A stretch of DNA of 64,000 nucleotides from Protonemura montana (lineage: Eukaryota; Arthropoda; Insecta; Plecoptera; Nemouridae): positions 23,775,076 to 23,839,075 of the forward strand of contig OX387604.1 in the NCBI GenBank assembly GCA_947568835.1. Direction: 5' to 3'. Position numbers and translations under genes: made by a program. Shown piece after piece: positions 23,601-33,300 of this stretch. The notes under the pieces are model-generated. The model did no database searches. It saw only the letters and a list, made by a program, of their open reading frames with translations, and was not told where the DNA came from. Numbering within the stretch: the stretch's first letter is position 1; each line of letters opens with the position of its first letter.

Positions 23601-24355
23601 CTCCCAACATTGCATACGGGTTTAAACTAAATAGCAAGTGCAGCATTTTCACTGCTGAATTGTATGCCATTATGAAGGCTCTGCAACACATAGAAAGCAG
23701 AGATGAACCCAACTTTCTTATTTTTTCAGATTCACTCAGCTCTATTGATGCAATTTATGACATTTTCTCACCCAACACCCTCGTTCAAAAAGTACATTCC
23801 CTACTAGCGACCCTCTCTTCTCGGGACGTGAGAGTAGTGTTCTGTTGGGTGCCTGGGCACGTTGGCATTAAGGGCAACGAGAGGGCCGATGCAGCCGCCA
23901 AGAATGCCTTGCACAATGCTGAAATGGTTGACCAAAGAATCTTCCACAGTGATTTGAAGGTCTACTTTAAGTCAACTTTCAAACGAAGATTTCAAGATAT
24001 CTGGGATAGACAAACAAACAATAAATTAAAAGAAATTAAAGCTACTGTCGAACCATGGGAGTCATCAAAGAGATCTGAAAGGCGTGAGGAGGTCGTTCTC
24101 ACCCGACTCCGTATCGGACATACTCTTTTAACCCACTCTTTCTTATTCACTATTGACAAGGTGCCTCCGCGCTGCAATACATGCAACGAGATTTTATCCA
24201 TCCGACACATTTTAATTGATTGTACAAAGTATAGAGTTGCTAGACAACGTCACTCATTAGAAAATACTATTGACAAAGTATTAGCAGATGACCCTCGTCG
24301 TATTGACAATGTTTTTAAATTCTTACAAGAGCTTGACGTAATAGGTTTGATGTAA
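20663..24355 (+). CDS. element A ORF2, EN-RT-RNase H polyprotein
   Basis: 1230 residues from ATG 20663. APE endonuclease: IQWNLNG, LQETHFK, LLGDFNAHSPLWGD, SDHFPIIL (1-220). Reverse transcriptase: SYRPISLTSCLCKVMER (~502), FFDLEKAYDTTW, NGVPQGSVLS, and the active-site box FVDD (~665) instead of the usual YADD. RNase H: YYTDGSK (~962), FTAELYAI, SDSLSS, WVPGHVGIKGNERAD (~1070), with all four acidic/His positions present. C-terminal CCHC finger RCNTCNEILSIRHILIDC (~1168). Nicks target DNA and copies element RNA by target-primed reverse transcription. No stops; apparently intact. Confidence 0.92.
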   Translation: MALIQWNLNGYHHHREEVKLLTANFSPLCLSLQETHFKPSDSPVLSGYTFFRHDDLSRNIAAGGVATAVLDSVPAHPLQLVTPLQAVAVRVHIPQPVTLCNIYLPEWAPATAPNLQSLVSQLPHPYVLLGDFNAHSPLWGDTMADGRGRMLESFINDNDLFLLNNGQKTRFNSFNGNFTAIDLYICSPSVAHLFNFSVHDDLCGSDHFPIILRLQTDFQIPSRPAQWSLKRANWKRFAALAKLSCSDQETDVDSKVKRISEIIISAAEESIPQTSTKPRHIPVPWWNDECDKALRARKRALRVFTKRPTNFNLQVFKQLRAKARQVFRRSQRQSWNNYISSLTCFTPLTKVWHRVNKIRGKHKPISIAGITNDGHLFTAPKEIADCIGKHFADVSSSRHYSASFQQIKRTAERRQLSFASANSERYNMPFSEWELENAIRTSKNTSPGADRVHNEFLKHLLPDARSALLELYNMIWISQVFPDEWRHAIQVPIPKPGKDKLLAASYRPISLTSCLCKVMERMVSNRLVWWLETKKLLSNLQCGFRKNRSTMDHLIRMEAFIQDSFLCKQHAIAVFFDLEKAYDTTWRHNILKSLHSWGFKGRLPVFITNFMTDRTFNVRVGNVLSDTFSQENGVPQGSVLSVTLFAIAINTITSCVNSPVSSSLFVDDLAIICSSKNLASTSRQIQLTVNRLVKWADAIGFTFSAAKTNCVHFSRVRGLFPDPEIYLRGNCLPVVKSVKFLGLVFDQKLNFKEHFNQLRIKCFKSLNLLRYLTGTRWGADRTVMLRVYRALIRSKLDYGSAVYDSARDSYKRTLNTIHNTGIRLAIGALRTSRVESLYCDSGEPPLTLRREYLLTSYAAKLIAMKKHPTYPSLLQPRFQPIYDAKPFSTLPAGIRLSRILTEITFKIPRMFPVESSLVAPWCVPRPSCLIGLASLGKQCTSDLVYRRRFAEICADHPHFIQYYTDGSKNNNDVGCAFTTTPNIAYGFKLNSKCSIFTAELYAIMKALQHIESRDEPNFLIFSDSLSSIDAIYDIFSPNTLVQKVHSLLATLSSRDVRVVFCWVPGHVGIKGNERADAAAKNALHNAEMVDQRIFHSDLKVYFKSTFKRRFQDIWDRQTNNKLKEIKATVEPWESSKRSERREEVVLTRLRIGHTLLTHSFLFTIDKVPPRCNTCNEILSIRHILIDCTKYRVARQRHSLENTIDKVLADDPRRIDNVFKFLQELDVIGLM

Positions 24356-25037
24356 ACTTTTATCAATCTTTTATTGAACAACCTTCTTTTATCCGGCGCA
24401 AAATAACCATCCGGTTGACGCGCCGTTAAGCCCCAATATTCATTCATTCATTCAAGGGCAACGAGAGGGCCGATGCAGCCGCCAAGAATGCCTTGCACAA
24501 TGCTGAAATGGTTGACCAAAGAATCTTCCACAGTGATTTGAAGGTCTACTTTAAGTCAACTTTCAAACGAAGATTTCAAGATATCTGGGATAGACAAACA
24601 AACAATAAATTAAAAGAAATTAAAGCTACTGTCGAACCATGGGAGTCATCAAAGAGATCTGAAAGGCGTGAGGAGGTCGTTCTCACCCGACTCCGTATCG
24701 GACATACTCTTTTAACCCACTCTTTCTTATTCACTATTGACAAGGTGCCTCCGCGCTGCAATACATGCAACGAGATTTTATCCATCCGACACATTTTAAT
24801 TGATTGTACAAAGTATAGAGTTGTTAGACAACGTCACTCATTAGAAAATACTATTGACAAAGTATTAGCAGATGACCCTCGTCGTATTGACAATGTTTTT
24901 AAATTCTTACAAGAGCTTGACGTAATAGGTTTGATGTAAACTTTTATCAATCTTTTATTGAACAACCTTCTTTTATCCGGCGCAAAATAACCATCCGGTT
25001 GACGCGCCGTTAAGCCCCAATATTCATTCATTCATTC
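23870..25037 (+). repeat. tandem 584-bp duplication of element A 3' end
   Basis: 23870-24453 and 24454-25037 are the same 584 bp with one difference seen (GTTGCT to GTTGTT near 24823). Each copy runs from AAGGGCAACGAG in the RNase H domain through the stop, stem-loop and ATTC tail. The target duplication lies outside the pair, so both arose with or after one insertion. Confidence 0.9.
24395..24424 (+). ncRNA. conserved 3' stem-loop of element A
   Basis: GGCGC / GCGCC with an inner AACC / GGTT stem, just before the ATTC tail; repeated at 24979-25008. The same structure is at 34148-34177 (B), 40842-40871 (C) and, as GGCACA / TGTGCC, at 45751-45779 (F). Probably the RT recognition element on the RNA. 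Confidence 0.6.
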
Positions 25038-26275
25038 AAGCAAATATTTAGTGTAGGTCCTCAACATCGGTATTTGTTAGGGACTTGGAACAAAATTAAT
25101 AGCACAAATAAATATTTTACATAAATGCCACCATGAAATACATTGTATGGCAGCATGAGCCACACCTACTACTTGTTAAAACTTAACATTGAACAAGTTT
25201 CAATGGTAGCTTCCTTCATTCTTGTTCCTTTGTCAGTCAGCACTAGGTTTTATTGACTAAAAAACCTCAAGGCATCAACACTGTTCACAGGGGCTCAAAT
25301 AGTTTGCTAATTCAGGACTGCAAATGAGGGGTATGAGATTTTTAAATCCATTAGAATTTGAATTAGACCCACTGCCTGGTACTAACAACATACTTTGCAA
25401 CATTGTCTTTTTTCTCCCAGACAAGTCGGTGTTCCAGATTCCACACATCAAAATAGATCTATCACTCACAAAGAGTTGCTTTGCTTGATCCTCAAAAGTC
25501 AAAGATTTATTACACCCCATTGAAATTTGAAATCCCAGCTAATCTCTAGATAGACTGAATGCATGTGATGCTGGTGCTCACATGGCAAGGAGGGGAAGAT
25601 TCAGCCAACCAATGGCAATGGTTTCCTACTGCAAACATTTTGCCCCACTACTTCTACCCCCTAAGCTTAGGAATGTTGACAGCATTTGATGAGAAACAGA
25701 CCTGATTACGACAAATTCATGGAAATGTGTGTTTAGAGAGATAAAATAAACATTTTAAATATTTTGCATGGAAATAAGTGGCTATTTCGCAAAATACACA
25801 TATTTCAGTGAAAGAGCTTCATTATCTCTTAATTTAGCATAAAAACAAATGGGTTATTTTATTTGTTTATTTATTTTCCGTGAAATATGGTTTGATAAAA
25901 ATGAAAAAAAAAAAACGGATTATCTGAAATTTAAGATAATTGGATGGGAAAAGGCTCATTTCACGATGATTTCGCGGGAAATAGTTGATTTCGTTGTTAT
26001 GGATGATTTTTCGTGAATTTCGCGTTATGTCGCGATGAGCTTCTTACATATTTGAGATGGGAATTCAATGAATCACTCATTTGTAAGAAAAACAAGAGAT
26101 AAGAACAATTCGCGATTTCGCGCATCACCATATAATCGTGGCTCTACCTATGTGATGCTTCCTGCTGGCTTTTCGCTTTTTTTAGCGATGTTTTTTATAT
26201 GTTGATAGATATTCTATTTTTGGGCCTTGCCCTCTATTTATACAAAATTGTAATTTTTGTTGGTATACCTACGAC

Positions 26276-26281
26276 AATAAA
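26276..26281 (+). promoter_or_regulatory. poly(A) signal of the CACTA transposase gene
   Basis: AATAAA in transposon sequence right of the hAT insertion. In the uninterrupted element it would lie about 270 bp after the stop codon. Confidence 0.45.
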
Positions 26282-26639
26282 ATGTTTTTATTGCAATGTC
26301 AATTTTGCTCCATATTACAACCCAGACCTATAACCCATTTCTTTAATACCCAGGTAGGTATTGGATTAAAATGAGAGGAGTTAGGTACGCGTTGATTGCA
26401 CCGCCACCAGAGATTGGAATGTGGGCCGTTTGATTTTTTTAGGGTCATGGCATAAGGCTACCTCGGTGCGCTGCTCTTCAAATCGGTATTCCAAATATTT
26501 TGGTACCTAATTTTGTAATGGTACTGGACACAATATTATGCTTCCTAGCTCAGGAGTCTAATAATTTTCCAATCAATTGGCTCTTCTAAAAGAATCATTA
26601 ATAATAAAATTAATGTTTCTAGATTGGTGGTAAATTTAT

Positions 26640-26968
26640 GATAAAATGCTAACATTCCAGAGCAAATGTTGCCATTTGGATGTTTAAATGTCAGTCGGAC
26701 ATTTGCCATGGAAGACAATTGAAACTAAATGCCAACATTTAGTGGACAATTAAAACTAAATGCCAACATCTCGTGGGCAAAATGTTGGACACTTGAACCG
26801 AAATGCCAACATTTCCTTGACAATTGTTAGACCATTGAAGCTAAATGCCAACATTTCGTGGACAATTGAAAACAGTTGCTGGACATTTAAAACCAATTGC
26901 TGGACATTTAATAACAATTCATAACATTTACCCGACATTTCCCAACATTTAGAAACATTTGCTTTTTG
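26640..26968. repeat. right subterminal repeat array
   Basis: Repeated AAATGCCAACATTT, GGACAATTGAAA and GGACATTTAAAA words, sharing the ACATTT and CAATTG cores with the left array. 26282-26639 between the poly(A) signal and this array has no gene. Confidence 0.65.
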
Positions 26969-26998
26969 AATTGTTCGACATTTGAAATTTTTGCTAGG
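26969..26998 (-). repeat. CACTA-like terminal inverted repeat, right
   Basis: Reverse complement equals the left repeat over 30 bp, ending GAAATTTTTGCTAGG. Confidence 0.9.
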
Positions 26999-27012
26999 AT
27001 AGTAGGGGTATA

Positions 27013-27703
27013 GTATTTGGAGTGGCAGAATCCGACGAAACTGATGCACTCAATGCTAAGTGGCAGGATATGGACTAAACTGAAGGAATATTACAACACT
27101 TAGTAACGAAACAGGCGTCGCTTATGTCCGATATCAATAATAACACGTTCAAAAATACACGTGGTCTCAGGGAGGTCGCAGCGGCTACGACGTTATTGTC
27201 CAGGAAATTGGGCGCTTTCACAAACCTAACAGATTCACTGCAGGCGCAGATAGCTATTGTTTTCTCGATTAATTTGGCTTTTTGCCAGATACATGCTCGG
27301 ATCAATGAAATCCGTGATGATTTTTGTCAACTAGTGCAGGCTTGGGACACAGTTTTAGCGTTGAGTTTTAGTCCATAGGCTACACCCATACATTCTCCCA
27401 CCGCAGCAGTTGCTGAAATCGTTGAAGGAAATTCAACCTTATTTACCTGAACCACTATCGTTTATCACTCAATTATATATCAAGAACATACATACTTATT
27501 ATTCCATTTCTTCCGTGTCAGCTATGATTAGCAGACGTTGTATACGATTATTCATTGAATTACCTTTTGAGAGCCAAGATAGAGAATTTACCCTGTATCA
27601 AGCGTATGAATTACCGACACAGATGAACACTTCATATTACTTCATGTTTATCAGACCAGACCACGCATATTTGGCTGTATCCAGAAATTTACGACAGTTT
27701 TAT
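27013..27703 (+). pseudogene. errantivirus-like env, fragment 2 of 4
   Basis: Picks up at the codons where 5539-5995 breaks off, as shown by overlap with copy 1 (positions ~808-884). CAA in copy 1 is TAA here (about 27076), so the frame has a second stop. A heptad-like helical stretch follows (27124-27375), then TAG at 27376 with a frame change, a proline-containing PYILPPQQLL segment and 27410-27700 with the FTLYQAYELP and YLAVSRNLRQ motifs typical of F-type Env ectodomains. Ends at a LINE 3' tail. Confidence 0.7.
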
Positions 27704-27770
27704 TTTTATTTAAGTTTTATTCAGTAAAAACAAACATGGTAGATTTGTTATTGAATATGTCCTATTGCAT
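27704..27770 (-). mobile_element. LINE E, 3' terminal piece
   Basis: TTTTATTTTTATTTAAG... on the plus strand is the tail of a minus-strand LINE whose coding end lies at 43375-43645. The two pieces are separated by the L2-like LINE D. Assigned by position and orientation; the exact boundary with D is uncertain. Confidence 0.4.
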
Positions 27771-28012
27771 GTATTGTATTGTATTGTATTGTATTTATTA
27801 TCCCGTTGACTAGTACATTGTACATGGTATGGGTATCGTCAATGATTATGATTATGATTATGCTATGTGATATGATTATGCTATGATTATGCGTATGGTT
27901 AGAATAGAATAATTTTATATGATCATATGATACATGTAGATGAGTGGTGAAGGATAAATGATGTTTAAATAATAATAATAATGATGGTATGGTTTTGGTG
28001 AATGATGGTGAA
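27771..28012 (-). mobile_element. L2-like LINE D, 3' UTR end with ATACA repeats
   Basis: TGTAT repeats at about 27770-27792 form the tail of LINE D on the minus strand, followed by ATGATT-rich 3' UTR. Broken at 28012 by element B. Confidence 0.5.
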
Positions 28013-28157
28013 CCCCCTCAAGGCTATCACCTTACCGTGGTGAGGGGGTTTGTGTGGCTCGATGATCCGGGAGGCTCTGCCGGCGGGAGGTTTCACTCCC
28101 AGCAAGGTCTCCTATGCCGGACAGACTCCCGGGGAGAGCCCAGACCAAGAATAGTCC
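28013..28157 (+). ncRNA. HDV-like ribozyme, element B
   Basis: Same fold as in element A. P4 base stem is GGCTC/GAGCC instead of GATCC/GGATC, and an inner stem is CCGGC/GCCGG instead of CCGGT/ACCGG: compensatory changes. P2 has lost one A (GGCTA against TAGTCC), leaving a bulge, so activity may be reduced. Confidence 0.7.
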
Positions 28158-28873
28158 GGCCCCGTCGCTGTTGCGGGACGCGGACTTTGGTCTAAGGAGT
28201 TTCTGGCCTCTTTTCGGTCTCACCTCTTTCTTTTCATCACCTTCTCTTTGCCTTCCTCCTTCCTTCATTCCTAGCCGACTCCCGATACCTCCGTCTGTTT
28301 TCTGCAACAGCGAGGGGGTTCCCTCCACTTTGTTGACGACTCGGCCATTCATCGGATTTTCTTTCGGATCTCGATTTGTTTTAGTCGGTGGTAGAGCCAG
28401 ACAGCTGGTGACTGGGGTGTGTCCAGGAGGCTCCCGTGTCTTTCTTGTCTCTTTCTCTCTATCCTTAATATCTTCTACTTACCTTTCTGGCCGGCTTCCT
28501 GGGCGCACCTGAACTCCCCTCGTTGACGACAATTGCATTTCATGGACACGATTCGTTTCGCTATTGGATATGTTCGCACTTGGGCTCGTCTCCGGGTTGC
28601 GTTGGCTGCAATAGCTGGGCGGGGGTATCGTACGACAATATCGGTGCCCCCTGCCCAGGGAAAAGGTCAATTGCGCCCGGGGGCGCCCGGCCGTGAAATT
28701 GGCACTTTCCGGCTCCCCGCCCGATGTACGGGAAATCAATAACTGGCTCCCTCCCACCGAACTTCGGTGGGTTGGACCCGGTTTTGTTTACAAGGCCCCA
28801 CGGAGTAGTACCCCGTGGGGTTAGTTGAGTCCCCATTCCGGGCAATTGGGGGCGGTTGGCCCCAAACAACTCC

Positions 28874-30283
28874 ATGCCATCCCAAAATTGTCAAAACTCT
28901 CCCCCCTCCCTTTCCACAACTCTGTCCCCCGAGTTTCCCCCCCTTCCATCACCAATTCCCACCCCTAATCCTATTCCGGGTCTTTTTGACCAAGTAATTA
29001 ATGTCTCTCAATTAAACCCTCAAACTACATCACCAACATACTTTGTTATTCAACGAGCTGAGAAAGATTTAACCTTCAAATCAGTCTCACCTTTTAAGAT
29101 CAACCGATCCTTTGATCCCAAAATTTATAAACTGAAAAACATCAAAAGATTAAATGATGGTTCGTTACTTGTCGAATCGGGGTCGGTAGAGACCTCTGAC
29201 AAACTGCAGAAAATTACTCTCCTGGGCACCTTCCCTGTGAAGGTCGCCCCTCATGGCTCCCTCAACACCTGCAAGGGAGTGATCTACAGCCGTGACCTGA
29301 TGGAACTTGAGGAAGCGGAAATCAAGGAAGAAATGAAGGAACAAAATATAATTGATGTCAAACCCATACTTACTAGACGTGATGGTGTCCTGAAACGTTC
29401 ACCTCTTCATATTTTAACTTTTAGCACCGTTTCCCCTCCACAATGTGTATATGCAGGTTTTATCAGAATAACAGTTAAACCCCATATTCCAAACCCTTTG
29501 AGATGTCTCAACTGCCAACGCTTTGGTCACGGGCAGCAGGACTGCAAGAGAGATCGAGTCTGCGATAAATGTGGAAAGTCAGGTACACACCCTGATGCAC
29601 CGTGCGATCAGGAAGTTAAATGTGTGAACTGCGCTGGTACGCACACCTCCTGGTCCCGGGATTGCCCGACCTGGAAAAAAGAAAAGAAGATAGCGGAAAT
29701 TAAGACATTGGAAAAGATTACCTTCCCAGAAGCAAGAAAAAAATATTCCGCACTTCACCCTGTTTCGATGACGAAATCTTTTTCCCAGGCTGCAACTCCG
29801 CCACCCCCACCACCACCACCTGTAACCGCTACTGCGCCCGACCTAAAAGAAATAATGACAATGATGACTGCCATTCTGGCCGGTCAAGGGGAAACTAACA
29901 AGAAAATCGAAGAACAAACCAGAAAAATTGAAGAGCAGACTGAAGAAATTAAGAAGTTGAGAAAAGAAAACGAAGACCTTAAACACAAAAATAACCAGAT
30001 GAACAAAGAACTGAAGAAATTACAATCGAAGAAAGATCCCCCAAAAACTACTTCTAAAATTAATCAGCCCTCGGGCAGCCAAGACTTTGAAGTGTCCAGT
30101 GAGGGTGATGCCCTGATTCTGGCCACTTCGCGAGGCGCCAAGAAGCAGAGGATCACGCTGGAGGCGGGCCCCCAGCAAAAAATATTTTCATCGTCTGAGG
30201 AGGAGATGGAAGTTGAAGGTGGTGGTGGTGGTGCTGCTAAAAAGCCAAGCAAAAAAAAGCAGCACACAAGAATAGACTTTTAA
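28874..30283 (+). CDS. element B ORF1, Gag-like protein
   Basis: 469 residues from ATG 28874 (in-frame TTG at 28856 is not needed). Proline-rich start, then three zinc knuckles (CLNCQRFGHGQQDC, CDKCGKSGTHPDAPC, CVNCAGTHTSWSRDC). A proline run (PPPPPPPP) at about 29800 is followed by a coiled coil of EEQTRKIEEQTEEIKKLRK type. The C-terminus is acidic then basic. Same architecture as element A; intact. Acts with ORF2 in the retrotransposition RNP. Confidence 0.9.
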   Translation: MPSQNCQNSPPSLSTTLSPEFPPLPSPIPTPNPIPGLFDQVINVSQLNPQTTSPTYFVIQRAEKDLTFKSVSPFKINRSFDPKIYKLKNIKRLNDGSLLVESGSVETSDKLQKITLLGTFPVKVAPHGSLNTCKGVIYSRDLMELEEAEIKEEMKEQNIIDVKPILTRRDGVLKRSPLHILTFSTVSPPQCVYAGFIRITVKPHIPNPLRCLNCQRFGHGQQDCKRDRVCDKCGKSGTHPDAPCDQEVKCVNCAGTHTSWSRDCPTWKKEKKIAEIKTLEKITFPEARKKYSALHPVSMTKSFSQAATPPPPPPPPVTATAPDLKEIMTMMTAILAGQGETNKKIEEQTRKIEEQTEEIKKLRKENEDLKHKNNQMNKELKKLQSKKDPPKTTSKINQPSGSQDFEVSSEGDALILATSRGAKKQRITLEAGPQQKIFSSSEEEMEVEGGGGGAAKKPSKKKQHTRIDF

Positions 30284-30396
30284 AGATAGGTGAATTTATC
30301 TGTGATAATTTGTCTGTGATATTCTCTGTGATAGTTTCTGATAGTACCAAAGTTTTTGTGATATTAGCTCTTAGTGTTTTTATTGGTTTTTACATT
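30284..30396 (+). other. gag-pol spacer of element B with TGTGATA words
   Basis: 113 bp with several TGTGATA/CTGTGATATT words, the reduced counterpart of the 489-bp middle ORF in A and C. A TTG/GTG-initiated reading from 30310 would fuse it in frame to ORF2, but the conserved ATG is at 30397. Confidence 0.5.
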
Positions 30397-33300
30397 ATGG
30401 CTTTTATTCAATGGAACGTTCGTGGTTTTAATATTCGCCGAGAAGAAGTCCGAGTTTTAGCCTCTCATTTTAATCCCTTGTGTATCTTTTTACAAGAAAC
30501 ACATTTTAAACAAACTGACAACCCTATTTTAAAGAATTATACTTTTTATCGACATGACGACACGACTGGTCTTATAGCTCATGGTGGCGTGGCGACGGCA
30601 GTGTTGGACTCGGTCTTCGTAAGTCCACTGCCGCTCACCACACCTCTTCAGGCAGTGGCCGTCCGGGTTCACCTGCCTCAGCCCGTCACCTTTTGTAACA
30701 TCTACCTTCCCGAATGGGCACCAGCTACGGCCCCTAACCTCCAGAGCCTTGTGTCCCAACTGCCCCACCCTTTTGTGTTATTGGGTGACTTCAATGCACA
30801 TAATCGCTTGTGGGGCGACACAATGGCCAATGGTTGTGGCAGGGGTCGGATGCTGGAGACTTTTATCAATGACAACGACTTATTTATTTTAAACAACGGA
30901 CAAAATACAAGATTTAATTCTTTTAATGGACAATTCTCGGCGATTGACATGTGTCTCTCTTCGCCTTCTCTGGCACCCATTTTAGAGTTTACAGTACACA
31001 ACGATCTATGTGGGAGTGATCATTTACCCATTATTTTAAAAATGCAAACTGACTTTCAGCCTCCAGCTCGGCCACCTCAATGGAGTCTCAAACGAGCCGA
31101 TTGGAAGCGGTTTGCTGCTTTGGCAGATGTAAGTGGCTCAGTCCAAGTGGGAGATTCTGCTTCTAAAATTAAATGTATCACTGAACTAATTTTAAAAGCG
31201 GCTGAGGAAACAGTTCCACAAACATCGACAAAGCCCCACCGCATCCCTGTGCCATGGTGGAGCACTGAATGTGGAGAAGCCATCAAAGATAGGAAGAGGG
31301 CTTTACGAATTTTTACAAAACACCCCACAGAGGAAAATCTTATGGAATTTAGGAAGCTACGAGCCAAAGCACGCCGAACAATCAAAGAGGCAAAAAGGAA
31401 TTCTTGGCGGGAGTATGTGTCTTCCATTACATGTGCCACACCGTCCTCCAAAGTGTGGCACAGGGTGAACAAAATTAGTGGAAAACACAAAGCAACAACT
31501 ATCTCCGGGATTGAACGTAATGGAGATATCATTACAAACCCAAAGGAGATTGCCAACACCATAGGAAGACACTTTTCAGACATTTCTAGCTCCCGACACT
31601 ACTCGGAAACATTCCAAAAGGTTAAGCTCATAGAAGAGAGAAAGCGGCTTCAATTTCAATCTGCAAACTTAGAGACCTATAATGTTCCGTTTAGCATGTG
31701 GGAGTTAAGTCATGCTATCAAAACGTCCAAAAATACATCCCCAGGCCCAGATCGAATTCACAACGCCTTTCTAAAACACCTGTTGCCAAGAGCCCTTGAC
31801 ATCTTGCTCGAAGCCTACAATTCAATCTGGTCAGAACAATCTTTTCCCGACAGCTGGCGCTGTGCCATTCAGATCCCCGTTCCTAAACCCGGAAAGGACA
31901 AGACACTGGCGGCCAGTTACCGACCCATCTCCCTCACCAGTTGTCTGTGCAAAATCCTGGAACGAATGATTAACAACAGATTAATCTGGTGGCTGGAAAA
32001 GAATAGACTCTTATCAAACTTCCAATGTGGCTTTAGACGAAATAGGAGCACCCTCGATCATTTGGTTCGCCTAGAAACGTGTCTACAAAACACGTTCCTT
32101 TTGAAGCAGCACGCTGTCGGTATTTTCTTTGACTTGGAAAAAGCGTACGACACTACTTGGTGTTACGGTATCCTACGTACTCTCTCTAGGTGGGGTTTTA
32201 AAGGTCGACTTCCAATTTTTATCTCCAATTTTATGACTGATCGCATTTTTAACGTTCGACTAGGAAATATTTTATCCGACACTTTTAAACAGGAAAATGG
32301 CGTCCCACAAGGGTCGGTCCTTAGCGTAACTTTATTTGCGATTGCCATTAACGGGATTACAGAATGTGTAAAATCTCCCGTTCTTTCGTCGCTATTCGTC
32401 GATGATTTGGCTATTGTCTGCTCATCAAGGACGCTCGCGTCAGCCACTCGGCAATTACAAATAACAGTAAATAGATTAGTGAAATGGACGGACAACACGG
32501 GGTTTAATTTCTCGACAGCAAAGTCCATCTGCGCCCACTTCACGCGCAAAAGAGGTCTCTTCCCACCTCCAGAAATCACGCTTAGAAACATCTTGTTGCC
32601 GGTGTCAGAGACTGTAAAATTTCTCGGTCTCATTTTTGATACCAAATTAAATTGGAAAGAGCAAATCGCACAGCTGAAACAAAAATGCATGAAATCAGTC
32701 AATCTTTTAAGATATCTCACCGGAACACGCTGGGGCGCTGACCGAACTGTCATGTTACGGTTGTATCGAGCACTCGTGCGATCAAAACTTGATTATGGGT
32801 GCATTGTTTTTAGTTCTGCCCGCGATAGCTACTTGAAGCCTCTAAATACAATCCACAATACAGGCATCCGGCTGGCGACCGGCGCCCTCCGAACCAGCCG
32901 GGTGGAAAGCCTGTATTGTTTGGCCAGCGAACCTCCATTATCGCTCCGAAGGCAATACCTCATGGCTTCCTATGCAACAAAGATCATGGGAATGAAGAAA
33001 CACCCAACATACCAGGCCCTGCTCGATCCACGATTTGAACCTCTTTACAATAGCAAGCCAAATGCAACACTACCATCTGGTATTCGTCTAGCAAGAACCT
33101 TTATAGAATTAAATTTTCATGTTCCCAGGGTTTACCCTGTGGAACCAAGTCCGTCGCCTCCTTGGCTCGTCCCGAGGCCTTCATGTAAAATGGGTTTGAC
33201 GTCTCTGGAAAAGGCGTCCACCAGCCAGGTGGTATTCCAAAAACGTTTTTATGAATTGACTTCTGATTTTAAAGATTTTATTTTTTACTATACAGACGGC

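Larger units (their letters stand above)
18180..25037 (+). mobile_element. I/Ingi-like LINE, element A, full length
   Basis: 12-bp target duplication AAGCAAATATTT at 18168-18179 and 25038-25049. Order: 5' HDV-like ribozyme, 5' UTR, gag, hydrophobic ORF, EN-RT-RNase H polyprotein, 3' stem-loop, ATTC tail, and then a second tandem copy of the last 584 bp. ORFs are intact, so it may be young and active. The RNase H domain and the Pr77-like start point to the I/Ingi group. Confidence 0.9.
17855..26147. mobile_element. non-autonomous hAT-type element
   Basis: Terminal inverted repeats start TAGAGCCAAGATT (17855) and end AATCGTGGCTCTA (26147), with a perfect 8-bp target duplication CCTATGTG at 17847-17854 and 26148-26155. 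A TAG/CAG start and 8-bp duplication fit hAT. Without the LINE inserted at 18180-25037 it is about 1.4 kb and encodes nothing recognisable. It lies 150 bp after the CACTA transposase stop codon, in the 3' UTR. 25050-26147 is its non-coding right part (AT-rich; TTCGCG words near 25970-26120). Confidence 0.75.
10947..26998. mobile_element. CACTA/EnSpm-like transposon with BEN and transposase genes
   Basis: Bounded by 30-bp perfect inverted repeats (10947-10976 and 26969-26998, starting CCTAGCAAAAATTTC). ATA flanks it on both sides (10943-10945, 26999-27001), a 3-bp target duplication apart from one unmatched C at 10946. Reading across the borders rejoins the RT frame of the interrupted LINE, confirming the insertion. 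Inside: a left subterminal array, the BEN gene (-), the transposase gene (+) with its poly(A) signal at 26276, and a right subterminal array. Without the hAT and LINE inserted at 17855-26147 the native length is about 7.75 kb. The TIR does not start with canonical CACTA, so the superfamily call rests on the transposase. Confidence 0.8.

Noticed and set aside
30310..30396. N-terminal extension of element B ORF2 from an upstream non-ATG codon
   Set aside because: The conserved start in A and C is the ATG of MALIQWN; in B the matching ATG is 30397, and the extension is translated TGTGATA spacer.
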